Shown: positions 7,852-16,289, numbered from the stretch's first letter. The stretch is DNA of 55,233 nucleotides from an uncultured Collinsella sp. (GCA_902464035.1 CABQHT010000005.1:1-55233), one strand, 5' to 3'. The notes: generated from the sequence alone by a model not told the origin. Numbers and translations are program-made.

Positions 7852-8758
7852 CGCCGGCCTCCTTGGCGCCATCGGCGTTTGAGCCCGCAGCCTCGCGCTT
7901 TGCCCTGCGCTCGGCATTAAGCTCGGCATCGCTCTCGCGCACCAGCTTGATAATCGCCGCGCATGCCTCCTCGCCCACCAGGTCGCGGGCACGGACCGTC
8001 AGACGCGTAGCCTCCTGCTTGTCGCCGTCGCTTGCAGCATCGGTCGCGCACATGATCAGGCAGATGGCGATCTCGGCCGAAGGCGAGGTCGGCACGCCCT
8101 GCAGGGCGAGCTCACCCATCACATGGTCGTCACTCTCGTCCGCGGCATCCGGATAGGTGGTATGGATCTTGTTGAGCAGGCGCGTCGTATGCGCATCATT
8201 GGGCGCCAGGCGCAGCGCCAGACGCGCGCAGCCCACGGCAGCCGAAATGTTCTCGGTCTCGGGCTCCAAGAAGTACTGACCCAAATTGGTGTAGGCGCGT
8301 GCGGCGCACTTACCGTCGCTCGCGCGCTCCAGCACCGAGAACGAGAGCGATGCCCACTCCTGCTTGTCCTCGAGCGCGCGGAACAGCTCGGCCAAGTCCA
8401 AGCGATAGTTGCAGTTCATGGGATCCCAACGCACGGCCTGCATCAGGGCATTCCGAGCACTCACATAATCCTGCTGGCGAATGTAGGCAAACGCCATGTC
8501 GGAGTACAGGCGGTCAAAGGGAACCTCGACCTGCACCAGCTCGCGCGGATCCTTCTCCACGCGGCGATAGGCCAGGCGCTCAAACTTGCTGTCGAAGCTA
8601 AAGTACTGGCGCTTCTCCTCCGTCTTGCACTCAGCGTCGATATACTCCTCGGCGAGCTCCACCAGACGCTCAAGCAGCGGCGTCGCCGTAGCCAGGTCGC
8701 CCTGCGCCAGATAGTTCTCGGCATACGTGATGTCTTCCAAGCTGATAGGCAGATCCAT
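7841..8758 (-). CDS. Hypothetical protein with TPR-like helical repeats
   Basis: A 305-aa soluble, acidic protein without signal peptide or membrane segment. It contains helix-turn-helix units resembling tetratricopeptides, for example SDMAFAYIRQQDYVSARNAL, then a WDPMNCNYRLDLAELF unit and an ARAYTNLGQYFL unit. The C-terminus is a charged Ala/Glu/Lys tail. GAGGAG precedes the ATG. It overlaps smpB, and the pairing hints at a cytosolic scaffold or housekeeping role, but no function is recognised. Confidence 0.75.
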   Translation of the reverse strand: MDLPISLEDITYAENYLAQGDLATATPLLERLVELAEEYIDAECKTEEKRQYFSFDSKFERLAYRRVEKDPRELVQVEVPFDRLYSDMAFAYIRQQDYVSARNALMQAVRWDPMNCNYRLDLAELFRALEDKQEWASLSFSVLERASDGKCAARAYTNLGQYFLEPETENISAAVGCARLALRLAPNDAHTTRLLNKIHTTYPDAADESDDHVMGELALQGVPTSPSAEIAICLIMCATDAASDGDKQEATRLTVRARDLVGEEACAAIIKLVRESDAELNAERRAKREAAGSNADGAKEAGDAQ

Positions 8759-8821
8759 GACAACTCCTCGGTCCGGGCGGCAGACTCAACGCGCGCCTTA
8801 AATATCGGTCAATACACAAAA

Positions 8822-8845
8822 CCCGGGTCTCTTACGAGGCCCGGG
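8822..8845 (-). terminator. Terminator of the tRNA-Gln/tRNA-Glu transcript
   Basis: CCCGGGCCTC pairs with GAGACCCGGG on the minus strand and is followed by TTTTG. It lies just past the 3' end of tRNA-Glu. Confidence 0.8.
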
Positions 8846-8855
8846 CGTTCAATTT

Positions 8856-8932
8856 TGGTAGCCCGTACCAGATTCGAACTGGTGATCTCCGCCTTGAGAG
8901 GGCGGCGTCCTAAACCGCTAGACGAACGGGCC
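8856..8932 (-). tRNA. tRNA-Glu (anticodon CTC)
   Basis: Read on the minus strand this is a 77-nt cloverleaf with encoded CCA. The acceptor GGCCCGT pairs with ACGGGCT (a G-U at the first pair), the anticodon stem GCCGCC/GGCGG holds CTC, and the T arm contains GTTCGAATC. It reads GAG codons. It follows tRNA-Gln by 17 bp in the same transcript. Confidence 0.95.
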
Positions 8933-8949
8933 ATATGTAGCAAATGCAA

Positions 8950-9023
8950 TGGCTGGGATGGAGGGAGTCGAACCCCCATTGACGGAACCAGAATCCGCTG
9001 TCCTGCCATTAGACGACATCCCA
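8950..9023 (-). tRNA. tRNA-Gln (anticodon CTG)
   Basis: A 74-nt cloverleaf on the minus strand with encoded CCA. Acceptor TGGGATG pairs fully with CATCCCA, the anticodon loop TTCTGGT gives CTG, and the T arm contains GTTCGACTC. It reads CAG codons and is first in the two-tRNA operon. Confidence 0.95.
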
Positions 9024-9067
9024 ATGACTGCATCGCTGCGCTCGGCTGTGCCTTTGCGCAAGAAAGA

Positions 9068-9096
9068 AATATACGGGAAGTCCGGCCGTGACGCAA
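9068..9096 (-). promoter_or_regulatory. Promoter of the tRNA-Gln/Glu operon
   Basis: On the minus strand TTGCGT (9091-9096) and TATATT (9068-9073) are separated by exactly 17 bp, about 45 bp ahead of tRNA-Gln. It is one of the best sigma-70-like matches in the window. Confidence 0.7.
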
Positions 9097-9289
9097 GCCC
9101 CAATTTTGACTTTTTTGAAATTCAGTCAAATACGGCCAACACGTGAAGGACCTGTGAAGTCGACCGCTGCACACGAAGGGCAAAACGCCGCGAGCGGTAG
9201 CCGTCAACCGTTGGCAGATTCTACCGCGAAAACGATAGCACCAGGCAACACAATCGAAGTATCAATGATCACGTAGATATCGAGGCGCC

Positions 9290-9700
9290 ATGGACGAAGA
9301 GCTTGATTACCTATGGGAGACCCTGGGCCTCGAGATCACTGCTGACCTTTGGCCCGAACGGGACAAAATCCATCCCACTCTGCGCCCCGCCATCACGGTG
9401 ATGCAGGCAAAATACCGCCGTGCATCCTTTTTGATCATGCGGATGTCATGGCACGCGGGACTCCCCGACCTTAAGCGAATCCAGGCAAGCCTCGTCGAGC
9501 TGTCCGGTATGCCGACTGTCATATCCGAGGCGCACCTGGAGCAGCGCCAGCGCGAGCGACTGCAACAGCAGCGGATCCCCTTTATCTGCCCCGGCGTTCA
9601 GGCATATCTGCCCTTTATGGACGAGGAGTACTGGAGCGGCAAGCCCAACAAGCACGTAAAGATCTACGATCCGCACGAATGGGCGCAGTTGGAGGACTGA
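9290..9700 (+). CDS. Hypothetical protein (136 aa)
   Basis: A small soluble protein preceded by GAGG at a fair distance from the ATG. It begins with an acidic MDEELDYLWETLGLE segment. It ends with RIPFICPGVQAYLPFM, a stretch resembling one I recall near the end of some MarR-type regulators; that similarity is weak and unverified. No signal peptide or membrane segment. It is a lone plus-strand gene between the tRNA operon and a hairpin-repeat pair, and its function is unknown. Confidence 0.6.
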   Translation: MDEELDYLWETLGLEITADLWPERDKIHPTLRPAITVMQAKYRRASFLIMRMSWHAGLPDLKRIQASLVELSGMPTVISEAHLEQRQRERLQQQRIPFICPGVQAYLPFMDEEYWSGKPNKHVKIYDPHEWAQLED

Positions 9701-9719
9701 CTGGGGCAAGCCTGCCGGC

Positions 9720-9827
9720 GGAAAGTGCGTCCCAGATTTCAAGCTCAAACCGGTCCCCACTTTCCCATCGAGCCCTCAACCGGAAACCGTATCCCGCAAT
9801 CGAAGCTCAAAACGGGTCGCACTTTCC
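9720..9827. repeat. Two tandem 46-bp imperfect hairpin repeats
   Basis: Copies lie at 9720-9765 and 9782-9827. Each starts with GGAAA and ends with ACTTTCC, with partly paired arms (for example GGAAAGTGCGTCCC against GGTCCCCACTTTCC) and a shared AAGCTCAAA centre. The outermost arms of the pair also match each other (GCGGAAAGTGCG...CGCACTTTCCGC). It looks like a dispersed intergenic repeat, unrelated in sequence to the 80-bp arrays. Confidence 0.8.
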
Positions 9828-9834
9828 GCAGCCG

Positions 9835-10194
9835 CTACAGCAACGCCTCGACCCAAGCCGATTCCCTAAAGCCGGGAATCGCAAAGTCGTCGCCCACCAG
9901 CAGTGGGCGCTTAACCAGCATGCCGTCGGTCGCCAGCAGCTCGTAGCACTCCCGATCCGTCATGCCCGCATCCAGACGCGCCTTCAGGCCCAGCTCTCGA
10001 TATTTCATGCCCGACGAATTAAAGAAGCGCCGCACCGGCAGTCCCGAACGAGCAATCCAGGTCGCAAGCTCATCAGCCGTGGGATTGTCCAAAACGATAT
10101 CGCGGTCGATATACTCTACCCCGTGTTCGTCCAGCCATGCCTTGGCCTTCTTACAGGTCGAGCACTTGGGATATTCAACAAACAGTACGGTCAT
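9835..10194 (-). CDS. ArsC/Spx-family thioredoxin-fold reductase
   Basis: A 119-aa member of the ArsC/Spx/YffB group. It opens with TVLFVEYPKCSTCKKAKAWL, carrying the CxxC of this family, followed by EYIDRDIVLDNPTADEL. The later KRPLLVGDDFAIPGF stretch matches the conserved RP segment of arsenate-reductase-like proteins. GGAGG precedes the ATG at 10194. No ars genes are nearby, so a general thiol reductase or Spx-like regulatory role is as likely as arsenate reduction. Confidence 0.82.
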   Translation of the reverse strand: MTVLFVEYPKCSTCKKAKAWLDEHGVEYIDRDIVLDNPTADELATWIARSGLPVRRFFNSSGMKYRELGLKARLDAGMTDRECYELLATDGMLVKRPLLVGDDFAIPGFRESAWVEALL

Positions 10195-10286
10195 GGGAAT
10201 CCTCCGAATATAGATCGGCCAACGCAGGCACACGCCATACGAGGCGCCTTCGCATGATGGGCCAATTGTAGCCCACGGGTCACACA

Positions 10287-11339
10287 CTAAACGAACCGTA
10301 CCCCAAATCCGCGTTTGATGAACGGCAGCAGCTCCATTGCCTCGGGCGTGATATGACCCGCAACGTTCATGCGCTCGTCACCGGGAAGATCGACCCGCGC
10401 AATCTCAAGCTCGCCTTCGTAGCGCCCATAGCCGCTATTGCTCACAGCGATCGACCCCGTCTTTCGCGACAGGCCGGCACCGGCATCCATCGGCACGGAA
10501 TCCGGTTTAAGCGTCGTGCGCGACTCCTGAGACCTAAAGATGAGGGTGCTCGAATCGGGCCGGTCGTGATGAATCTGCCCACGTACATAGGCATAACCGG
10601 GCTCAAGCTCGCATTGCAGGTCCACGTATCCGGCGGAAACTTGAGCAAACTGCGTCCAGCCCGCATCGGAAAGATCGGGGTCGCCGACCAACACAATGTC
10701 GCAATCGGCGCCATGTGCGAGCTCAAGCATGTTGAGGGCAACCTTTGACGCGCGACCGCGCTGTGCCTCGACCGTCGGCAGTCCCTCGAATACCGGCCCG
10801 CGAACGTTGGCATCACCCGGCACAAAAGCCATGATTTCGAATCCAAGCGCCGCAAGACGAAGATTCACCCGAGCAATGTCCTCCAGAGCTAAACCGGTAT
10901 AAGGCTTGGGATAAAAATTGTGGCAGGCGGCAAAACGAGTCACATCGGCACCGGCCTCACGCCACGATGCGATTTCATCAGAACTCACCGTCGATGCATT
11001 GACCACAATGCGAAATACACCGGACAGCTCCGCGACCCGCTGGGCGCTAAAGCCATAGTCCAAACGAAGGTATTCCAACCCCAGATCGCGCAGGTCCTCG
11101 ATGCGCTCAAGCCCGAGCAAATCGCACGTGCGAGGCCCCACATCGGCAATGAGCGCAATGCCGCGGGCGGAAAGCAGCGACAGCACATGACGGACCTTAT
11201 CGGCATACGCCGCTCCCCCATCCTCGGGAATATGCAGCGAGGTGAACGCATAGCGCGCACCCGCCGCGGCACCACGCTCAATTGTCCGCTCAATATCCTG
11301 CAGAGGGCTGGAAAGATAGATCGAAATACCCGTTTTCAC
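10287..11339 (-). CDS. mupG: 6-phospho-N-acetylmuramidase (MupG / DUF871 family)
   Basis: In the MupG family, a cytosolic hydrolase splits MurNAc-6P-GlcNAc taken up and phosphorylated by the PTS. The 350-aa product has the family opening GISIYLSS, a TIM-barrel pattern, the segment FAACHNFYPKPYTGL, and a small C-terminal beta domain. The start is GTG at 11339 behind GGAG. It is the last gene of the operon murR-murQ-murP-mupG, which strongly supports the assignment. A hairpin with a U-run separates it from murP and may lower its expression. Confidence 0.88.
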   Translation of the reverse strand: MKTGISIYLSSPLQDIERTIERGAAAGARYAFTSLHIPEDGGAAYADKVRHVLSLLSARGIALIADVGPRTCDLLGLERIEDLRDLGLEYLRLDYGFSAQRVAELSGVFRIVVNASTVSSDEIASWREAGADVTRFAACHNFYPKPYTGLALEDIARVNLRLAALGFEIMAFVPGDANVRGPVFEGLPTVEAQRGRASKVALNMLELAHGADCDIVLVGDPDLSDAGWTQFAQVSAGYVDLQCELEPGYAYVRGQIHHDRPDSSTLIFRSQESRTTLKPDSVPMDAGAGLSRKTGSIAVSNSGYGRYEGELEIARVDLPGDERMNVAGHITPEAMELLPFIKRGFGVRFV

Positions 11340-11362
11340 GTTTCAACGCTCCTTTAAAAAAG

Positions 11363-11389
11363 GCCGGCGGAGCAGTTAGCCCCGCCGGC
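11363..11389 (-). terminator. Terminator-like hairpin between murP and mupG
   Basis: GCCGGCGG pairs with CCGCCGGC; on the minus strand TTTTTT follows directly. It sits inside the murNAc operon, just upstream of the mupG ribosome binding site, so it is more likely a partial terminator or attenuator than the operon end. Confidence 0.7.
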
Positions 11390-11456
11390 ACAACCATAGC
11401 ATCAAGAAATCTGCCGCGCGCCACGAGCCCTGAGCAACACGGCTCGCGATATCAAA

Positions 11457-12887
11457 CTACTCGCCAAAGAACTCGTTGATCTTCTGCTCGTCGACGCCAA
11501 AGAACCACGTCAGGACAAAGCCGGCGGCATAGGCAAGCAGCATAGCGGCAACGTAGCCGAGCTGCTGGCCAGGAACGACGATCAGCAGGCCAAACAGACC
11601 GGAAACGCCCTGAGAAACCGTACCGATGTGAAGCAGCGCCGCGAGCGCGCCGCCAAATCCGGCACCCAGGCAGGCCGTCACAAACGGACGAACGAGCGGC
11701 AACGTAACGGCATACATCAGAGGCTCGCCCACACCCAGAATGCCAACGGGGATGGACTCGGCGACATACTTCTTGAGCTTGGCGTTCTTGGTCTTAAAGT
11801 ACAGCGCCAAACCGGCACCGACCTGGCCGCCGCCAGCCATCATAAGGATGGGCAGCAGGTAATTGATGCCCTTGGTAGCGCCGTCGGGATCGTTGAGCAT
11901 AGCGTGGATCGGCGTGAGCGCCTGATGCAGGCCGACGGACACCAGCGGCAAGAAGCCTGCCGACAGGATATAGCCGCCCAAGACGCCCAGCTTCTCGAAG
12001 ATAAAGGTCAAAACGCTAAAGATCGCGGTCGTCAGCCATGCGCCAACCGGCTGGATGACAAGCATCAGAGCAAAGGCGCCGATGATGAGCACCAGCAGCG
12101 GGGACAGGAACGTATCGAGCGCGTTGGGCATGACCTTGCGAATCTGACGCTCCATCCAGGCGAAAAACGCACCAGCGATGAGAGCCGCGATCATGCCGCC
12201 CGCTGCGGGATTGTACTGCGCATTGGTGAGCGGCAGCAGAATGGCAGTGGCAGGATCGGCCGCGCCAGGCGCAAGCAGGGGCATGGCACTGTTGGCGATG
12301 CACATCATGCCGGCGATGCCGCCCAGCGCAGCGGAGCCGCCAAACTCACGTGCCGCGTTATAGCCCACCAAGATGGGCAGATAGGCAAACAGGGCCCAGC
12401 CCATGGAACGAATGCCCTGGTACCACCACTCGCCTGCAAGCGCGCCTGCCGTCGAGACGTTAATGACGTTGCAGATACCGTTGATGAGGCCAGCCGCAAT
12501 GATGCCGGGAAGCAGGGCAACGAAGACATTGGAAATCTTCTTGAGGAAGGCCTGAACCGGCTTGGACTCGTACTTTGCCTTCTGCGCGGCCTTGTTTGTG
12601 GCCGCAGCGTCAACCACGCTCTCGTCAGCAACGCCTTTCGCAAGGCCGGTGAGCTTGGAGAACTCCTCGAGCACCTTATTCACCTTGCCCGGACCCAGCA
12701 CGATCTGCATCGTGTCGTCCTCGACCAGGCCCATCACGCCGTCGAGTGCCTTAATGCCCTCCGTGTCGACGTTGCCCGTGTCTTTGACGGTCACGCGCAG
12801 GCGCGTCATGCACGCCGCGTTTGCCAGCACGTTGTCTTTACCGCCCAAAAGGTCCAGCAGCTTTTGAGCCAGCTCTTTGTTCGTCAT
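11457..12887 (-). CDS. murP: PTS system EIIBC component, N-acetylmuramic acid type (MurP)
   Basis: A 476-aa membrane permease that imports and phosphorylates MurNAc or MurNAc-GlcNAc. Residues 1-85 form the EIIB domain with phospho-Cys26 in NAACMTRLRV. After a linker (about 90-110), a ten-helix-like EIIC domain follows, with GVGEPLMYAV near its substrate site. There is no EIIA domain, so it must borrow a glucose-type EIIA. It lies between murQ (57 bp upstream) and mupG, and this context picks MurP over other glucose/sucrose-family EIIBC proteins. Confidence 0.88.
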   Translation of the reverse strand: MTNKELAQKLLDLLGGKDNVLANAACMTRLRVTVKDTGNVDTEGIKALDGVMGLVEDDTMQIVLGPGKVNKVLEEFSKLTGLAKGVADESVVDAAATNKAAQKAKYESKPVQAFLKKISNVFVALLPGIIAAGLINGICNVINVSTAGALAGEWWYQGIRSMGWALFAYLPILVGYNAAREFGGSAALGGIAGMMCIANSAMPLLAPGAADPATAILLPLTNAQYNPAAGGMIAALIAGAFFAWMERQIRKVMPNALDTFLSPLLVLIIGAFALMLVIQPVGAWLTTAIFSVLTFIFEKLGVLGGYILSAGFLPLVSVGLHQALTPIHAMLNDPDGATKGINYLLPILMMAGGGQVGAGLALYFKTKNAKLKKYVAESIPVGILGVGEPLMYAVTLPLVRPFVTACLGAGFGGALAALLHIGTVSQGVSGLFGLLIVVPGQQLGYVAAMLLAYAAGFVLTWFFGVDEQKINEFFGE

Positions 12888-12944
12888 AACTCCTCCTTGT
12901 ATTGGGTATCTCGTCTGGATGTCATATCAGCTCACGCCGCGCAC

Positions 12945-13868
12945 CTATTGGGCATCGGCATTGCTCTTCCCATGGACACTCACCGCAGCACGGACATGGC
13001 CTCGCGCTCGCTCAAGAGCTACCGCAGCCTGCTCGGCATCGCAGTCCAGCAGCACCGAGACAATAGCGGTTTTTACGTGGCCGCCGGCATCTGCAAGCGC
13101 CTGAATAGCGCACTCGCGCGTGCAGCCGGTCGCCTCCATCACGATGTTCTGGCCGCGCACCACCAACTTCTCGTTCGTCTGCTGCACATCGACCATCAAG
13201 TTTTGGTATACCTTGCCGATCTTAACCATGGCACCGGTCGAAATCATGTTGAGAATGAGCTTTTGAACCGTTCCCGCCTTGAGCCTCGTTGAGCCGGTCA
13301 GTACCTCGGGACCGGGCACGGGTTCAATGGCAAGATCTGCGCTCTCCCCGATCTTCGACCCTTGGTTGCAGGCAATTGCGATCGTCTTGCACCCAGTTGC
13401 CTTGGCGTACACAAGGCCGCCCACCACATAGGGAGTACGACCGCTTGCCGCCAGGCCAACGACAAGATCCTTGTCCGAGAGTCCACGCCCCTGCAGGTCG
13501 CTCGCGCCAAGCTCCTCGCTGTCTTCGGCACCTTCGACAGCCTTGATAAACGCCGTCTCGCCTCCGGCAATGAGCCCGACAATCAGATCGGGTGACACGC
13601 CAAACGTGGGCGGACACTCCGAAGCGTCGAGTACGCCCAGACGACCGCTGGTGCCTGCGCCCATGTAAAAGACGCGCCCGCCGCGCTCGAGTGCCTCAGC
13701 AGCCCAGTCGATTGCTGTGGCAACCTGGGGCAACACTTTCGTGACCGACTGGACGGCACGAAGATCCTCATCGTTCATCGTCGTGACGATCTGCAGCGAT
13801 GTCATCGTATCGAGGTCCATTGACCTTTGATTACGCTGTTCGGTCGTGAATTTTGTTAAATCGAGCAT
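12945..13868 (-). CDS. murQ: N-acetylmuramic acid 6-phosphate etherase
   Basis: MurQ removes the D-lactyl ether from MurNAc-6P to give GlcNAc-6P. The 307-aa product has an SIS domain with YMGAGTSGRLGVLDASECPP. Glu84 and Glu115 match the two catalytic glutamates known in the E. coli enzyme. The ATG at 13868 follows GAGG and starts 10 bp after the murR stop, so the genes are co-transcribed. A longer upstream frame is only a shadow of murR. Confidence 0.95.
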   Translation of the reverse strand: MLDLTKFTTEQRNQRSMDLDTMTSLQIVTTMNDEDLRAVQSVTKVLPQVATAIDWAAEALERGGRVFYMGAGTSGRLGVLDASECPPTFGVSPDLIVGLIAGGETAFIKAVEGAEDSEELGASDLQGRGLSDKDLVVGLAASGRTPYVVGGLVYAKATGCKTIAIACNQGSKIGESADLAIEPVPGPEVLTGSTRLKAGTVQKLILNMISTGAMVKIGKVYQNLMVDVQQTNEKLVVRGQNIVMEATGCTRECAIQALADAGGHVKTAIVSVLLDCDAEQAAVALERARGHVRAAVSVHGKSNADAQ

Positions 13869-13878
13869 TTCATTCACC

Positions 13879-14730
13879 TCATCTTTCCTGTTTCTCGATG
13901 TAGTTTTGCTTAATGACATGCGTCGCCCGTTCGTAGTCGCTGGCAACGTAAGCAGCGTACAGGGCATCGACAACCATAAGCTGGGCCATACGCGAAGCCA
14001 TGGCACCGCTGCGGACCAAGGGCTCACTCGCAGCGACGCCGAGCACGGCATCGGCCATGGTGGCAAGCTTGGATGATCCATCTACTTTGGTCACGGCCAC
14101 AACGGGACAGTTGTGACGTTGGGCCTCGGCGGTGCAGTCCAGCACCTCTTGCGTCAAGCCCGAGTAGCTAAAGGCGATTGCCATATCGCCCTCATGCATG
14201 TTCTTGGCACACAAGAGCTGATCATGCCAGTCGTCGTACAGATGGCACTCTTTGTCGACACGCATGAGCTTTTGCGCCAGATCGTGCGCGACCAAACGAG
14301 AGGCACCAATACCGAACAGATTGACCGCGCGTGCCCGCTTAAGATAGGCCGCACATCGCTCCAAGACGGTGTAATCGAGCGTTCGCGCCGTCGCTTCGAT
14401 CGTGCGCACGTTGCTTTTCATCACCTTCCCCACGATACGTTCGACGCTGTCATCCATGGAGATGTCCTCGAGGGCAACGTCTTTCTTGTCACCCAAGAGC
14501 GCCAGCTCGGCAATCAGTTCGCGCTGGAACTCCTTGTAGCCCGCAAAACCCAAGCGCTTGCAAAAGCGCAAAATGCTCGAGGGCGAGGAGAACGTGGCAT
14601 CGGCAAGACCGCGGACGGACAGCCCGACCACCTCGTGCGGATGAGCGCTTACATATGCGATGACATTGCGTTCCGCCGGGCTCGCGCTGAGCTCACGCTC
14701 GCGAAGCCGCAAAAGCAATCCGTTTGCCAT
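13879..14730 (-). CDS. murR: RpiR-family transcriptional regulator of MurNAc catabolism (MurR-like)
   Basis: A 283-aa regulator with an N-terminal HTH_6 domain (LSVRGLADATFSSPSSILRF) and a C-terminal SIS domain (LFGIGASRLVAHDLAQKL, later AIAFSYSGLTQEV) that would bind MurNAc-6P. I place the start at the ATG at 14730 behind GGAGG; the GTG three codons earlier overlaps that site. First gene of the murR-murQ-murP-mupG operon, so it is probably the local regulator. A small palindrome upstream may be its operator. Confidence 0.87.
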   Translation of the reverse strand: MANGLLLRLRERELSASPAERNVIAYVSAHPHEVVGLSVRGLADATFSSPSSILRFCKRLGFAGYKEFQRELIAELALLGDKKDVALEDISMDDSVERIVGKVMKSNVRTIEATARTLDYTVLERCAAYLKRARAVNLFGIGASRLVAHDLAQKLMRVDKECHLYDDWHDQLLCAKNMHEGDMAIAFSYSGLTQEVLDCTAEAQRHNCPVVAVTKVDGSSKLATMADAVLGVAASEPLVRSGAMASRMAQLMVVDALYAAYVASDYERATHVIKQNYIEKQER

Positions 14731-14764
14731 CTCAAACACCTCCGTTGAGAAGAATTAAAGACCA

Positions 14765-14777
14765 ACGAACGATTCGT
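14765..14777. promoter_or_regulatory. Possible MurR operator
   Basis: ACGAA-CGA-TTCGT is a 13-bp inverted repeat 35 bp upstream of the murR start, followed by GTACCGG. Its position suits autoregulation; the link to MurR is inference. Confidence 0.35.
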
Positions 14778-14829
14778 ACCGGATATAAACAGCTTTTACG
14801 GTACATTGTGCCGCATCGTGGCGCACAAA

Positions 14830-14853
14830 GGGCGAGCGTTCTACCGCTCGCCC
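14830..14853 (-). terminator. Hairpin terminator downstream of the VanZ-like gene
   Basis: GGGCGAGCG and CGCTCGCCC form a 9-bp perfect stem with a 6-nt loop. Only a short TTT follows on the minus strand, so termination strength is uncertain. Confidence 0.6.
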
Positions 14854-14934
14854 CTCAAATCCGACCGCTCGGAAATACGCGCGACACAAAATAATTCAAC
14901 AAGGTCGCATTATCAGAAACGGGTTTGTTACCGG

Positions 14935-15516
14935 CTAGCGCCTCGCATGGGCGCCGATCGGCCGAGTCGCATGGCGCACCAACGCCGCTGCCAGCAATAC
15001 CAACAGCATCGCGGTGACATAGCCCGCAGCATCGAATCCTAAATCGATAACGTCGAAATGCCTGCCGGGAACAAAGATCTTATGCACCTGATCGCCAACG
15101 GAGCAGGCGGCGCAAAAGAGCAATACGGGCACGCAACGGGAGCATACGCTCCACGGACGCCTGGAAAAGCAAACCACGACCACCGAGGCGAACAATCCGA
15201 CGAAGAAAAACTCTACGGTATGGGCAACGCGACGGACGTTCGTGCCCACCCACATGCGAATGGAAGCAAGTCGGCCAGACCGTACATTCGAGGCAGCCGA
15301 ATCGGTGCCCCCGGTCATTCCGTTCTCCGTCTGAGCTTCACCCGTGGCGTCGGCAGCCTGTACGCCCGTAGCCTGACCCTCCACCACACGCGCGGTGGAC
15401 TCGCTCAGCAACGACGTCTCCACCGCATTTTGCTCCGTCAGCACCCAGATGCCCGCCAGCGTTGCAGCGAACAGAACGATCGCGGTCCATCCGATTATTT
15501 GTTTTACGCGCGCCAA
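14935..15516 (-). CDS. VanZ-like membrane protein
   Basis: A 193-aa protein starting at TTG 15516 behind GGAGG. One N-terminal membrane segment is followed by a polar stretch of about 70 residues, then three closely packed hydrophobic segments. The last part carries DQVHKIFVPGRHFDVIDLG, resembling the VanZ signature (DExHQxFxPGR...D) but with Q and K at the E and Q positions. VanZ proteins confer low-level teicoplanin resistance in one case; most have unknown roles. No van cluster is nearby. Confidence 0.7.
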   Translation of the reverse strand: MARVKQIIGWTAIVLFAATLAGIWVLTEQNAVETSLLSESTARVVEGQATGVQAADATGEAQTENGMTGGTDSAASNVRSGRLASIRMWVGTNVRRVAHTVEFFFVGLFASVVVVCFSRRPWSVCSRCVPVLLFCAACSVGDQVHKIFVPGRHFDVIDLGFDAAGYVTAMLLVLLAAALVRHATRPIGAHARR

Positions 15517-15620
15517 GGGCCTACCTCCTTTTTTGAATATCAGCGAGTGTAGCCCCAAATGACATCGCCACCGTATCAAAATTTGAATCGCAACAGGAAG
15601 CGACAAAGCGACGCAAACCC

Positions 15621-16226
15621 CTACCCCGCCTCGCGCATCCAGCGATCGAACGTCCCCACGCACACGCCCAGGCACTTTGCTGCCTGGCTGCGGGTAATAT
15701 CGCCTGCCTCATAGCTATCGCGCACCAGCTCAAACTGAGGAGGGCACGGCTTGCGAGGTCGACCGAAACGAACCCCTCGCGCCCGCGCCGCTGCAATCCC
15801 CTCCGCCTGGCGCCGATGGATATTCTCGCGCTCCACCTGCGCCACGTAGCTCAGCAGTTGTAGCACAATATCGGCAATCAGGGTATTGGTCACATCCGGC
15901 GCGCCGCTGGCCCTGACGCGCGTGTCAAGCAATGGCATGTCCAACACCACAATGGCAACCCCGAGCTCCTTGGTAATGCGTCGCCATTCCTCAAGAATCT
16001 CGGAGTAATTACGGCCAAGTCGGTCGATAGAAAGCACCACCAGCACGTCCCCGTCTCCCAGGACGTGCAGCAGCTCGCGATACCGCGGGCGATCGAAGTC
16101 CTTACCGCTCGCATGGTCGGCATAAATATTCGCCGAGCCCACGCCATAGGCGCCCAGCGCATCCAGCTGCCGATTAAGATTCTGATCGCGCGAACTCACC
16201 CGCGCATAACCATACACCGTCGCCAT
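15621..16226 (-). CDS. Serine recombinase (resolvase/invertase family)
   Basis: A 201-aa site-specific recombinase. The catalytic N-terminal domain opens VYGYARVSSRDQNLNRQLD, with the nucleophile Ser11, and has the VLSIDRLGRNYSEI helix with the conserved DRLGR. A long E-helix region and a C-terminal HTH (DITRSQAAKCLGVCVGTF) follow, as in Tn3 resolvases and Hin-type invertases. The ATG at 16226 follows GGGGATGAG. No transposase, invertible segment or obvious res site is next to it, so it is an orphan or the remains of a mobile element. Confidence 0.88.
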   Translation of the reverse strand: MATVYGYARVSSRDQNLNRQLDALGAYGVGSANIYADHASGKDFDRPRYRELLHVLGDGDVLVVLSIDRLGRNYSEILEEWRRITKELGVAIVVLDMPLLDTRVRASGAPDVTNTLIADIVLQLLSYVAQVERENIHRRQAEGIAAARARGVRFGRPRKPCPPQFELVRDSYEAGDITRSQAAKCLGVCVGTFDRWMREAG

Positions 16227-16259
16227 CTCATCCCCGCTTTCTTGTAAACCCGCCAAAAA

Positions 16260-16289
16260 GGGACAGGTTTATTTTGGTAGGATTTACCT
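16260..16289. repeat. GGACAGGTTTATTTTGG-type repeat, copy 1
   Basis: This 30-bp segment closely matches 28389-28419 and lies between the recombinase start and rnr. It belongs to a family of 'GGGGACAGGTT' intergenic motifs seen several times in the window. Confidence 0.6.

Noticed and set aside
8809..9207. Protein-coding frames across the tRNA region
   Set aside because: They overlap tRNA-Glu and tRNA-Gln on the same or opposite strand and have no family resemblance.
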